64,000 nucleotides of DNA, taken from the NCBI RefSeq assembly GCF_000519305.1, contig NZ_JAFG01000004.1, positions 558,001-622,000 on the forward strand, written 5' to 3'. The notes beneath the pieces were generated by a model that saw only the letters and a list, made by a program, of their open reading frames with translations, did no database searches and was not told the origin of the DNA. The translations under genes and the position numbers were made by a program. This DNA comes from Mesorhizobium ciceri WSM4083 (GTDB lineage Bacteria > Pseudomonadota > Alphaproteobacteria > Rhizobiales > Rhizobiaceae). The number at the start of each line of letters is the position of its first letter. Positions within the stretch are counted from its first letter, which is position 1. Positions 1 through 10,896 of this stretch are shown here, piece after piece.

Positions 1-486
1 CACGAAGCCGCCGGGCTTGTCCATCACCAGCAGCGTCACGCCTTGCAGGATGAACATGGTGGACAGCGTCACCACGATGGGCTGCATGCGCAGCACGGCG
101 ATGAAGAAGCCGTTGAAGGCGCCCACCGCCATACCGACGCCGATGCCGACGGCGGTCCACAAGATGATGCTGGCGCCTGGCGCCATTGGGTCCATGCTCG
201 ATGCCAGCACGGCATTGACCAGCGATATCACCGCGCCGGCGGACAGGTCGAAGCCGCCCGACAGGATGACGATGGTCTGGCCGATCGCGGCGAGCGCCGA
301 GGTGGCGCCGCCGCTCGACAGGAACGACACATCGAAATAGGTCAGCGGCCCGGCGCTGATCCAGTCGACAACGAAGAGCAGGATCGCCAGGACGGCCGCG
401 GCGATTAGCGCGCCGCGATTGCGCATCAGCGCACGGCGCAGTCCGAAGCCGCCGGTAGCGGGGGATGAGGCTGCTGCGCTGCTCAT
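1..486 (-). CDS. Sugar ABC transporter permease, RbsC-like (partial, C-terminus outside window)
   Basis: Inner-membrane permease of a ribose-type (CUT2) sugar importer. Translating the minus strand from 486 gives an N-terminal Ala/Ser stretch, a hydrophobic helix (roughly residues 22-37), and the family hallmark GGFDLSAGAVISLVNAVLA, which matches the GGIDLSVGS region of RbsC-type permeases. The reading frame stays open to base 1, so only about 162 N-terminal residues are present. The ATG overlaps the TGA of the upstream ATPase gene as ATGA, indicating translational coupling. It is the last visible gene of a binding protein-ATPase-permease operon. The substrate cannot be read from the sequence. 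Its position next to apnO suggests a plant-derived sugar or sugar acid. Confidence 0.85.
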   Translation of the reverse strand, partial: MSSAAASSPATGGFGLRRALMRNRGALIAAAVLAILLFVVDWISAGPLTYFDVSFLSSGGATSALAAIGQTIVILSGGFDLSAGAVISLVNAVLASSMDPMAPGASIILWTAVGIGVGMAVGAFNGFFIAVLRMQPIVVTLSTMFILQGVTLLVMDKPGGFV

Positions 487-2015
487 GCGGCGGCTTCCCC
501 GGCATGCCCGAGCGCCGGGCGCATGATGGCCGGTTCGGTGACGGCGTCGCCTTCGAGTTCGGCGGCGATGCGCCCGTCGTAGAGAACCAGGACCCGGTCG
601 CATTGGTGAACGAGTTCGGGAATCTCGGTCGAGTGCAGCAGGATCGAACCGCCCGAAGCCACGTAGTTTCGCATCATCACATAAAGCTCGTGCTTGGTGC
701 CGACGTCGATGCCTCGGGTGGGATCGAACAACAGCAGGATGCGGCTCTGCGCCACCAGCCATTTGGCGATGGCGATCTTCTGCTGGTTGCCGCCGGAAAA
801 CGCACCGGCCCGCGTCCACAGCGCCCTACGGTCGACCTCGACAGTGGCGAATGCCGCCTCGACAGAGCGGGTCTCGGCCTGCGCGTCGACAAGGCCTAGC
901 CGTGTGAAGCGCGATATCACCGGCAGGGTGGCGTTCTGGCTGCCCGACAGCTTCAGGAACAGGCCTTCGGATTTGCGGTCTTCCGGCACCAGGCCGATGG
1001 CCATGTTGGGGCGCAAGGCATCGGCCGGCGAACCGAGCCAGACCTTGCGGCCGTCGACGAGGATGTGGCCGCGCTCGATCTCGGCCATGCCAAAGCAGGC
1101 GAGGAACAGGTCCTGCTGGCCCATGCCCTGCAACCCGGCGACGCCGAGGATTTCGCCCTTGCGCAGATCGAAGCCGGCGCCGTCGAGCTTGCGCCCGACC
1201 TTTAGGTCGCGCACGCCCAGAACCGGCGGCCCGAAGGCCTGGGCGCTGTCCGGCTTGGGCGGGAAGGTCTGCTCGATGCTGCGGCCGATGATCTTTTCGA
1301 TGACGTCGCCATCCGAGACGTCGGCAACCGGCGCGGTGACAATGTGGCGGCCGTTTCTCAGGATCGTCAGCGTGTCGCAAAAGGCGCGGACCTCGCGCAT
1401 GCGATGGGTGATGAAGACGATGGTGGTGCCCGCCGCCTTCAGCCTGGCGATGATCTCGCCCAGCCAGTCGACGTCGCGGCCGGCGAGCGTCGAGGTCGGC
1501 TCGTCGAGCAAAAGGATGCGCGGCTTGCGGTAGACGGCACGCGCGATCTCGATCTTCTGGCGCACCGAAAGCTCGAGCTCACTCACCTCGGCATCGAGAT
1601 CGACGGAAAAACCGAGATCCTCGATATGGCGGCGGACGGCCTTGCGGGCGGCACCGCGGCGGATCAGGCCGGAGATGCCGACCGGGGCGTAAGGCAGCAT
1701 CATGTTGTCGAGGACGGAGAGGTCGCGCACCAGGGTCATCTCCTGGAATGCTGTCTGCATGCCCAGCGCATGTGCTGCGCGCGGCGCGCCGTAAGCGATC
1801 TCCTTGCCGAAGACACGGACATGGCCTTGGCTCGGCCGGACCAGTCCGGACAGCAGCTTCACCAGTGTCGACTTGCCCGCTCCGTTTTCACCGAGCAGGG
1901 CATGGACGCTGCCGGGCGCAATCGCAAACGACACGCCGTCCAGCGCGACGGTCGGTCCGAACGCCTTGCTGATGCCGTCGATCTCGATGGCGGGGAGCTC
2001 GGAATGTTCTGTCAT
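483..2015 (-). CDS. Sugar ABC transporter ATP-binding protein, double-domain RbsA/MglA type
   Basis: 510 residues, the usual length for tandem ATPases of CUT2 sugar importers; it energises uptake at the cytoplasmic face. The N-terminal domain has Walker A GENGAGKST (residues 42-50) and an intact LLLDEPTS Walker B. The second domain has a degenerate P-loop region (GLQGMGQQD) and an SGGNQQK signature, followed by LLLFDPTRGID where relatives read LLLDEPTRGID. The Walker B Asp and catalytic Glu positions are therefore shifted or replaced. Such asymmetry is known in this family and usually leaves one functional site. It lies between the binding-protein gene (83-base gap) and the permease gene (ATGA overlap). 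Confidence 0.9.
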   Translation of the reverse strand: MTEHSELPAIEIDGISKAFGPTVALDGVSFAIAPGSVHALLGENGAGKSTLVKLLSGLVRPSQGHVRVFGKEIAYGAPRAAHALGMQTAFQEMTLVRDLSVLDNMMLPYAPVGISGLIRRGAARKAVRRHIEDLGFSVDLDAEVSELELSVRQKIEIARAVYRKPRILLLDEPTSTLAGRDVDWLGEIIARLKAAGTTIVFITHRMREVRAFCDTLTILRNGRHIVTAPVADVSDGDVIEKIIGRSIEQTFPPKPDSAQAFGPPVLGVRDLKVGRKLDGAGFDLRKGEILGVAGLQGMGQQDLFLACFGMAEIERGHILVDGRKVWLGSPADALRPNMAIGLVPEDRKSEGLFLKLSGSQNATLPVISRFTRLGLVDAQAETRSVEAAFATVEVDRRALWTRAGAFSGGNQQKIAIAKWLVAQSRILLLFDPTRGIDVGTKHELYVMMRNYVASGGSILLHSTEIPELVHQCDRVLVLYDGRIAAELEGDAVTEPAIMRPALGHAGEAAA

Positions 2016-2098
2016 TGTCCTCGATCGCCAGGCTTGGCATGGGCTGACGATGCACGGACAGAAAATGTCCGCGCATCGTCAAGATCGCCTTGGGAGGC

Positions 2099-3226
2099 TT
2101 ATTCTTCCGGTTGTCCGACGAGGGCAGCCGCGAGGCCGACCTCGGGTGTCTGGTCCGAGAAGATCGAGGCAAACCAGCCCGGGTTGGAGACCAGCGACGG
2201 CTTGAAGGCGTTGCAGCCGGCCTTCATCTCCGCCCATGTGCCTTCGTCGCACAGCTTGATCGTCTCGTTGGTGACGACCGGCAGCGGCAGGATGGTGGTC
2301 TTAGGCACGTCCTTGCCTTCGATCGCCTCGACGGCAAGCTTCAGCGCCAGCGCACCCGAATAAGGCGGCGAGGCGTAGGAAATGCGTTGTGCGCCGGCCG
2401 GCGCGTAGGGCGCGGCCGCACCTTCGACTTCGGTGCCCTCCGGCAGCATCTGGATGCGGCCGCCATTAGAACCTTCGCCGGCGCAAGGCAGGAGTTCGCT
2501 GGTCTTCTTGCCGGCCTCGAGCTGCATCGAGTTGGCGGTGAAGCAGCCGACCTGCATCCACAGCCCGTTGATGTCGTCCCAATTGCGGGTGGCCAGGATT
2601 TTCGAGAGCTCGGTGCGGGCGACCGCCTGGCTCCACATGCCGACAGCCTCGCCGACGATCTTGATATCAGGATATTTGGCGAAGACTTCCTTGGCGGCTT
2701 TTGTCCGCTGATCGTCGACGGATGTTCCCGGGACACCCGTGATGGCGATGATGTTGCCCTTGCCGTTGAGCTTCTTGACCAGCCATTCGGCGGTCACCCT
2801 GCCGGCTTCCAGCTGGTCGATGTGGACGTTGTAGGCACAAGGCTCGGTGATCTCGGCGTCGTAGGCAAAGACCTTCACGCCCTTGTCGCAGGCATTCTTG
2901 ACGACCTGGTTGAGCGCGGTCGGCGAGATCGGATACACGACGATGGCCTCGGCGCCACTTTGCACCATTGCGTTGATCTGCTGAATCTGGCGTTGCGCGT
3001 TGGGGCCAGCGACCTGGACCTGCAGGTCTACCTTGTCGGCTAGGCTCTTGTGGGCGGCCATGGCCTTGACCATGTTGGCCGCCTCCGCCTGCCAATCGTT
3101 GCCGATGTAGCTCATGCTGAGAAAGATCTTGTGCTTCTCGGCGGCCTGCGCGGCGGACAGGCCGAAGGCGCATGCAGCCATCCCAGCCAGCAGCGCGAGC
3201 CGCCGGACTTTCAATCCGATACCCAT
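2099..3226 (-). CDS. Sugar ABC transporter periplasmic substrate-binding protein (Peripla_BP_4 type)
   Basis: Periplasmic receptor of the first CUT2 transporter. The chosen ATG at 3226 follows a strong GGGAGGAG ribosome-binding site and gives a clear signal peptide (GLKVRRLALLAGMAACAFGL, cleavage near AQA-AE). The open frame extends upstream to 3331, but that part looks untranslated. The mature protein shows the pattern of sugar-binding periplasmic proteins: a QVQVAGPNAQRQIQQINAMV segment and an EAIVVYPISPTALNQ segment followed by a KVFAYDAE strand. At about 375 residues it is longer than the ~313-residue binding proteins elsewhere in the window and clearly a different subgroup. The ligand is unknown; D-apiose, D-apionate or another plant sugar would fit the neighbours. 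Confidence 0.88.
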   Translation of the reverse strand: MGIGLKVRRLALLAGMAACAFGLSAAQAAEKHKIFLSMSYIGNDWQAEAANMVKAMAAHKSLADKVDLQVQVAGPNAQRQIQQINAMVQSGAEAIVVYPISPTALNQVVKNACDKGVKVFAYDAEITEPCAYNVHIDQLEAGRVTAEWLVKKLNGKGNIIAITGVPGTSVDDQRTKAAKEVFAKYPDIKIVGEAVGMWSQAVARTELSKILATRNWDDINGLWMQVGCFTANSMQLEAGKKTSELLPCAGEGSNGGRIQMLPEGTEVEGAAAPYAPAGAQRISYASPPYSGALALKLAVEAIEGKDVPKTTILPLPVVTNETIKLCDEGTWAEMKAGCNAFKPSLVSNPGWFASIFSDQTPEVGLAAALVGQPEE

Positions 3227-3314
3227 GTGAAACTCCTCCCAAACAGAACGACCGAATGCCTCCCAAGGACACAAAACGTAACCCTTGCCATTCGATGCCA
3301 GCGACCGTAACATG

Positions 3315-3326
3315 ATTTGATCAAAT
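3315..3326. promoter_or_regulatory. Palindrome ATTTGATCAAAT in the divergent transporter/GntR intergenic region
   Basis: A perfect 12-base palindrome lies in the AT-rich 218-base gap between the binding-protein gene (start 3226, minus) and the GntR gene (start 3445, plus). The surrounding bases hold further TATCA/TGAT half-sites (3326-3350). This is the natural place for the operator of the adjacent GntR regulator. Function is inferred from position and symmetry only. Confidence 0.45.
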
Positions 3327-3444
3327 ATCAATGATGAAATCGTTTATATCAAAACCGGCTATGTCGGCCGCTTGACGTGGCACCACGAACCTTGCATTCC
3401 GACACAAGCAATAGTGTCGCCCTTGGGCGGGAGGTTGACCGGAG

Positions 3445-4119
3445 ATGGCAGGATCGGCGTTCAGGAAGCCTGGTGTCGAGATCATTCCCCTGTCCAAGGA
3501 AACTCTGCAGGACCGGGTCTACAATCAGGTCACCGAACTGATCCTCGACGGCAGCATCGTACCGGGCGAGATGGTCACGGTTCAGAGCCTCGCCGACGCC
3601 TTTGGCGTCAGCCCGATGCCGGTCAGGGAAGCGCTGCGGCGCCTGACGGCAGCCAACGCGCTGACCGTGGTATCCGGACGCTCCATCGGTATTCCGGCGC
3701 TCAGCCGCGAGCGGCTCACGGATTTGCGCAATGTACGTTTTGAGATAGAGGCCATCGCCGCCGGCTGGGCCTCACAGAACCGCAGCGATGCGGATCTTGC
3801 GATTTTCGCGCGCGATCTGGACTCGCTGGAACGGGCGAATGGCGCAGACGACGTAAAGGCCTACCTCAGGGCGAATTACACCTTCCACTTCGCAATCTAC
3901 CGAGCAGCGGGATCCGAAACCCTGCTCAAGATCATCAAGGATCTATGGCTGCAGATCAGCCCCTATTTCAATATGCTGCATGGATCCTACTCGACCGCGA
4001 ACACATACCATCAACAGATGTTTGCGGCCCTGCGCGACCGGGACGAGCAGGCAGTTCAGGCGGCGGTTCGCGGCGATATCGATGCGGCTTTCGACATGCT
4101 GGTCGACCTTTTGAAGTAG
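3445..4119 (+). CDS. GntR-family transcriptional regulator, FadR (FCD) subgroup
   Basis: 224 residues, typical of FCD-type GntR regulators. The N-terminal winged helix shows the pattern LQDRVYNQVTELILDGSIVP, followed by SLADAFGVSPMPVREALRRL. The rest is the all-helical FCD ligand-binding domain (LRNVRFEIEAIAAGWA; FHFAIYRAAGSETLLKII), whose conserved Asp/His residues usually hold a metal and an organic-acid effector. The ATG follows GGGAGG about ten bases upstream. It is divergent from the first ABC transporter and probably controls it through the palindrome at 3315-3326. It could also act on apnO downstream, but a 288-base gap with its own promoter-like motif separates them. Confidence 0.88.
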   Translation: MAGSAFRKPGVEIIPLSKETLQDRVYNQVTELILDGSIVPGEMVTVQSLADAFGVSPMPVREALRRLTAANALTVVSGRSIGIPALSRERLTDLRNVRFEIEAIAAGWASQNRSDADLAIFARDLDSLERANGADDVKAYLRANYTFHFAIYRAAGSETLLKIIKDLWLQISPYFNMLHGSYSTANTYHQQMFAALRDRDEQAVQAAVRGDIDAAFDMLVDLLK

Positions 4120-4322
4120 CGCCCGGCCCGACCTCCGCCCCCTATCACATGCCTCCTATTTCTGGGGATGGCAGAGCAGCGCTCATGCGCACTTAGGGCC
4201 AGTGCGGGCTTCTTGTGGTGATATAGAGATCGTATCCCGAGCGCGCCACCGATGGTTCTCGTGCAGGAGCTTGCCGGCGGCACCCGATGACGCGGCGAAC
4301 GTATCGCATGGTCATTAATGGA

Positions 4323-4353
4323 TTGCCAAAATCTGGTAGCGTGATTATACCAG
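4323..4353 (+). promoter_or_regulatory. Candidate promoter and GntR-type operator upstream of apnO
   Basis: An inverted repeat CTGGTA-N9-TACCAG occupies 4333-4353. It overlaps a plausible promoter, TTGCCA (4323-4328), 16 bases, TTATAC (4345-4350). The right half belongs to a motif TSATYATACCAG that recurs at 5341-5352 and 13557-13568. Half-sites of the TGGT...ACCA kind are typical of FadR-subgroup GntR regulators. The rest of the 4120-4407 gap shows no gene. Confidence 0.55.
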
Positions 4354-4407
4354 TTGATAAGTTGACCACGGGCAATACCGTCGGCTGAGATCAGGAGTAG
4401 TGACCAG

Positions 4408-5235
4408 ATGACAACGATTGCGCTGTTCGGTGCCGGCGGAAAAATGGGCTACCGCCTGTCGACCAATTTCCGCGGATCGCCCTATACGATACGCCATGTC
4501 GAGGTCAGCGATGCCGGTCGCGAACGGCTGAAGACCGGACTGGGTTTCGATACGGTCAGCGCCGACGAGGCGCTCAAGGGCGCCGATGTGGTGATCCTGG
4601 CCGTTCCCGACACGCATATCGGCAAGGTGGCGACCAGCATCGAGAGCAAGCTGGCGCCAGGCACGATGGTGGTGGTGCTCGACGCGGCGGCACCTTTCGC
4701 CGGCCATCTGCCGAAGCGGCCGGACCTCACCTATTTCGTTACCCACCCCTGCCATCCGCCGATCTTCAATGACGAGACCGACATGGCCGCCAAGAAGGAC
4801 TATTTCGGCGGCGTCAAGGCCAAGCAACATATGGTCAGCGCCCTGATGCAGGGGCCGGAAGAGGATTACGCCAAGGGCGAGGCGATTGCGAAAATCATCT
4901 GGGCGCCGGTCATGCGTTCGCACCGCGTCAGCGTCGAACAGATGGCGCTGCTCGAGCCTGGCCTTTCGGAGACGGTGTGCGCCTCGTTGCTGGTGGTCAT
5001 GAAAGAAGCCGTCGATGAGGTCGTTGCGCGCGGCGTCGACCAGCAGGCGGCACTCGACTTTCTGCTCGGCCATATGAACGTGCTCGGCGCCGTCATTTTC
5101 GGCGAGACCAAGGGCGTTTTCTCGGACGCCTGCAACAAGGCGATCGAGTTCGGCAAGCCGGTGCTGATGCGTGACGACTGGAAGCGCGTGTTCGAACCGG
5201 AAGAGATCGCCGCCAGCATTCAGCGCATCACCTGA
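4408..5235 (+). CDS. apnO: D-apionate oxidoisomerase (phosphogluconate-dehydrogenase-like)
   Basis: 275 residues. An N-terminal Rossmann fold (IALFGAGGKMG, residues 4-14) leads into a domain with the HPCHPPIFNDET segment and a helical C-terminal part like the PGDH_C family. Members of this group include D-apionate oxidoisomerase, which oxidises D-apionate with hydroxymethyl migration to give 3-oxo-isoapionate. This was described together with ApsD, ApnL, OiaK and RuBisCO-like enzymes in D-apiose catabolism. All of those partners are encoded within 12 kb here, which makes the call strong. AGGAG lies about 11 bases before the ATG. It appears to be transcribed alone, from the operator-containing promoter at 4323-4353 to the terminator at 5268-5291. 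A generic NAD(P)-dependent oxidoreductase is the fallback. Confidence 0.8.
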   Translation: MTTIALFGAGGKMGYRLSTNFRGSPYTIRHVEVSDAGRERLKTGLGFDTVSADEALKGADVVILAVPDTHIGKVATSIESKLAPGTMVVVLDAAAPFAGHLPKRPDLTYFVTHPCHPPIFNDETDMAAKKDYFGGVKAKQHMVSALMQGPEEDYAKGEAIAKIIWAPVMRSHRVSVEQMALLEPGLSETVCASLLVVMKEAVDEVVARGVDQQAALDFLLGHMNVLGAVIFGETKGVFSDACNKAIEFGKPVLMRDDWKRVFEPEEIAASIQRIT

Positions 5236-5267
5236 GAGAGGACAGGCGCTCGCCGCAGCGCCTTGAT

Positions 5268-5291
5268 GCGTCGGCGTACCAATGCCGACGC
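5268..5291 (+). terminator. Rho-independent-type terminator after apnO
   Basis: GCGTCGGC (5268-5275) pairs perfectly with GCCGACGC (5284-5291) around an eight-base loop, and TCAGTTTTC follows. A weaker seven-base stem lies just before it (5244-5250 with 5257-5263). Position and T-run fit termination of apnO. Confidence 0.6.
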
Positions 5292-5332
5292 TCAGTTTTC
5301 ACCGCTCATCAGGTACATATCACCTGAATTCG

Positions 5333-5352
5333 TGGTTGACTCATCATACCAG
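5333..5352 (+). promoter_or_regulatory. Candidate operator upstream of the second ABC transporter
   Basis: TGGT (5333-5336) and TACCAG (5347-5352) have the same spacing as the inverted repeat upstream of apnO. The stretch ACTCATCATACCAG (5339-5352) matches ACTCATTATACCAG (13555-13568) at 13 of 14 bases. A TTGACT sequence (5336-5341) could be a -35 element. The remaining bases to the ATG at 5568 hold no visible gene. Confidence 0.5.
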
Positions 5353-5537
5353 TTGGCTTAGCTGTTCATGGCTCGGATCGACAGGGTTTCGCAGGGAGTT
5401 CGAAGCCTGGGCGAATGGGGGATGGCTGGGGAGCAACGATCCGTGGAGGGAAAGCCGGCAAACGGCTCTTTAGCCCGAAAGCGATCCGCCGCCCGCGCCG
5501 CCTGACGAATTCGCATGCCGACAGAGGCCTTGGTTGA

Positions 5538-6509
<972 letters not shown>

Positions 6510-6527
6510 GCCAGCGTGATTTCAATA

Positions 6528-6559
6528 GCGAGGGGCGAACATCGGTTTTCGCCCCTCGC
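6528..6559 (+). terminator. Perfect 12-bp hairpin between binding protein and DUF2291 genes
   Basis: GCGAGGGGCGAA (6528-6539) pairs with TTCGCCCCTCGC (6548-6559) around an eight-base loop. It lies 19 bases after the binding-protein stop and 46 bases before the next ATG. In such operons a hairpin here usually stabilises the abundant binding-protein message and reduces readthrough. No clear T-run follows. Confidence 0.6.
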
Positions 6560-6604
6560 CGCCATTTTCCGTGGGTCGCCCACGATGCTGAACGACAGGC
6601 CGCC

Positions 6605-7245
6605 ATGCTGAACACCAAGCCGAACTGGCCGATCCTTACCGTGATGGTCGGCATCAGCCTGACCGCCTGCAAGATCCTGCCTACGAAATCGGAAGCCGGA
6701 GACAACGCTCCCGCCTTCAATCCAGACAAGATGGTCGAAGAGATATGGGCGCCAAAGGTCGTGCCCTATCTCCAGCAGAAAGCCGGACCGTTTGCGCAGG
6801 TTCACACCTTGGCGACAACCGATCCGTCGGCTGCCGGCGCCAAATACGGCAATCCCAACAAGCAGGCGAATTCGCCTTGGACTTTCGCGGTTCGCCTGGA
6901 AGGCAAGATCGTCGCGGCCAACACGCAGTCGCGGGCAGCAACCGTCGACGTCGATGTCGACGGCGACGGCAAGGCCGATGCACGGGTGCAGATCGGACCG
7001 GCGGTGCGCGGCACCGCGCTGCGCGACAGCCTGGACTTCATCCAGTTCAACGACTTCACCAACCAGATCGACTTCGCCCAGTTCGGCAAGGCGTTCAACA
7101 GCTACACCGACAAGACGGTGCTGTCCAAGCTGCCGCGCGAAGCGCTGGAAGGCCGCAGCGCCAAGGTGCTGGGCGCCTACACGCTGGGCAGTGGCCAGGA
7201 CCTGCCGCTGGTGACGCCGGCGGAGGCAGAGTTCGGGCCGAAGCC

Positions 7246-7249
<4 letters not shown>
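6605..7249 (+). CDS. DUF2291-family lipoprotein of a sugar ABC transporter
   Basis: 214 residues with a lipoprotein signal (hydrophobic helix then LTAC lipobox at residues 18-21), so probably membrane-anchored and facing the periplasm. The C-terminal half carries the family pattern IGPAVRGTALRDSLDFI followed by FNDFTNQIDFAQFGKAFN. The DUF2291 protein of the erythritol operon (27131-27787) has the same pattern: GPAINGTELRD, then FGQFTNQIEYQDAGSALN. Members occur next to ribose-type ABC transporters in proteobacteria; their role is unknown. The stop overlaps the ATPase start as ATGA. Start and frame are well supported by the lipobox. Confidence 0.8.
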
Positions 7250-8794
<1,545 letters not shown>

Positions 8795-8802
<8 letters not shown>

Positions 8803-9859
8803 CATCCCAGCCAAAGCGGCCGCTCCCTCCACTTCCAGCGGCTCGGTGCTGCTGACCGTGATGAAGCTTCGGACGTTCATCGCGCTGATCGCCGTGCTGA
8901 TCTTCTTCTCGATCGCGGCGCCGAATTTCCTGTCGACCGCCAATCTGATCCTGATGTCGAAGCACGTGGCGCTGAACGCGTTCCTGGCGATGGGCATGAC
9001 CTTCGTCATCATCACCGGCGGCATCGACCTTTCGGTCGGCTCGATCGTCGGCCTGTGCGGTATGGTGGCCGGTTATCTCGTGCTCAACGGCATCGACCTG
9101 CAGATCGGCTACACCATCTATTTCAACGTCTTCGAGATCGCGCTGATCACGCTTGCCGTCGGCATATTGATCGGCGCCGTCAACGGCTTGCTGATCACCC
9201 GGCTGAACGTCGCGCCGTTCATCGCTACGCTCGGCGTGCTCTATGTCGCGCGTGGCCTGGCGCTGCTGTCGTCGGATGGCCGCACTTTCCCCAACCTCGT
9301 CGGCAAGCCGGAACTGGGCACCACCGGTTTCGGCTTCCTCGGTGCCGGCCGGCTGCTCGGCCTGCCGGTGGCGATCTGGATCCTGATCGTCGTTGCGCTG
9401 GGAGCCGCCTATCTCGCCAAATACACGCCGCTTGGCCGCCACATCTTCGCTGTCGGCGGCAATGAACGGGCGTCGCGGATTTCAGGCGTCCGTGTCAACA
9501 TGGTGAAGATGTTCGTCTATATGTTCTCCGGTTTCTGCGCGGCGATCGTCGGCCTGATCATCTCGTCCGAGCTGATGGCCTCGCATCCGGCGACAGGCGA
9601 AAGTTTCGAGCTCAACGCCATTGCGGCGGCGGTGCTCGGCGGCACCTCGATGTCGGGCGGGCGCGGCACGATCGGCGGCACCATCGTCGGCGCCTTCGTC
9701 ATCGGCATTCTTTCGGACGGGTTGGTGATGATGGGTGTGAGTTCGTTCTGGCAAATGGTGATCAAGGGCCTCGTCATCATCGTCGCCGTCGTCGTCGACC
9801 AGGCGCAGCGCCGGCTGCAAAGTCGGGTGACGCTGATGCAGATGGCAAAGGCAGGCTGA
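8795..9859 (+). CDS. Sugar ABC transporter permease (RbsC-like), second transporter
   Basis: 354 residues with about eight to ten hydrophobic helices. It contains the family motif VIITGGIDLSVGSIVGLCGM and, late, AVLGGTSMSGGRGTIGGTIV, where the coupling region of CUT2 permeases lies. The ATG at 8795 sits inside the 3' end of the ATPase gene (eight-base overlap); the longer frame from 8756 would overlap more and starts without membrane character. It is followed after two bases by apsD, so transport and the first catabolic steps share one transcript. Confidence 0.92.
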
Positions 9860-9861
9860 GC

Positions 9862-10896
9862 ATGGCGGAACTGCGGGGAGCGCTGATCGGCTGCGGCTTC
9901 TTTGCCGTCAACCAGATGCATGCCTGGCGCGACATAGCAGACGCCTCGATCGTCGCCATCTGCGACCGTGACCCGGAACGGCTCAAGATCGTCGGCGACC
10001 AATTCGGCATTGCGAAGCGCTATACCGATGCGGCGGAACTTTTTGCCGGCGAAAACCTCGACTTCGTCGATATCGCCACCACCGCGCCCAGCCATCGTCC
10101 GCTGGTCGAAATGGCGGCACAACACCGCGTGCCGGTGATCTGCCAAAAGCCGTTCGCGCCGACGCTCGCCGACGCCAAGGCGATGGTCAGGGCATGCGCG
10201 GAAGCCGGCGTGCCGCTGATGGTACATGAGAATTTTCGCTGGCAGTCGCCGATCCAGGCGGTGCGCGCCGTGCTCGACAGCGGCGAGATCGGCATGCCCT
10301 TCTTCGGTCGCATCTCCTTCCGCTCCGCCTATGACGTGTTTTCCGGCCAGCCCTATCTGGCGACGGGAAAGCGCTTCATCATCGAGGATCTCGGCATCCA
10401 CATCCTCGACATCGCCCGCTTCCTGCTCGGCGATGTGTCCACGATCACGACGCGGACGGTGCGCATCAACCCCGGCATATCGGGCGAGGACGTCGCCACG
10501 ATGCTGATGGATCACAACAGCGGTGCTACCTCGGTGGTCGACTGCAGTTACGCGACGAAGCTCGCCACGGAGCCGTTTCCCGAGACGCTGATCGAGATCG
10601 ACGGCAGCGACGGCACGATCCGGCTGGCGCAGGGATACCGGCTGACCGTCACCGGCAAGAGCGGCACGGCCGTCACCGACGTCTCGCCGCCGCTGCTGCC
10701 ATGGGCGTCGCGTCCCTGGCACAACATCCAGGAAAGCGTTGTCGCCATCCAGCAGCACTGGGTAGACTGCCTGGCAAAGGGGATCGAACCGGCGACCTCG
10801 GGAGCGGACAATCTCAAGACGTTCGCGCTGGTCGAGGCGGCTTACGCCGGTGCCGCGAGCCGGCAACCGGTGCAACTCGAGGCCTTGCTGAAATGA
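9862..10896 (+). CDS. apsD: D-apiose 1-dehydrogenase, Gfo/Idh/MocA family
   Basis: 344 residues. The N-terminal Rossmann fold starts with ALIGCGFFAVNQ (residues 7-18), the EKP-like catalytic loop reads VICQKPFAP, and the central substrate domain has HENFRWQSP and IEDLGIHILDIARFLLG; the latter His is the usual catalytic residue. The family oxidises sugars at C1 with NAD(P). In the known D-apiose pathway ApsD makes D-apionolactone, and the next gene, overlapping as ATGA, encodes the lactonase. Family membership is certain. The D-apiose specificity is inferred from the apnL-oiaX-oiaK-apnO neighbourhood. Confidence 0.8.
   Translation: MAELRGALIGCGFFAVNQMHAWRDIADASIVAICDRDPERLKIVGDQFGIAKRYTDAAELFAGENLDFVDIATTAPSHRPLVEMAAQHRVPVICQKPFAPTLADAKAMVRACAEAGVPLMVHENFRWQSPIQAVRAVLDSGEIGMPFFGRISFRSAYDVFSGQPYLATGKRFIIEDLGIHILDIARFLLGDVSTITTRTVRINPGISGEDVATMLMDHNSGATSVVDCSYATKLATEPFPETLIEIDGSDGTIRLAQGYRLTVTGKSGTAVTDVSPPLLPWASRPWHNIQESVVAIQQHWVDCLAKGIEPATSGADNLKTFALVEAAYAGAASRQPVQLEALLK

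Noticed and set aside
6745..7245. N-terminal extension of the second-transporter ATPase frame
   Set aside because: It reads through the DUF2291 gene in another frame and looks like shadow sequence; the ATGA-coupled start at 7246 gives a normal ATPase.
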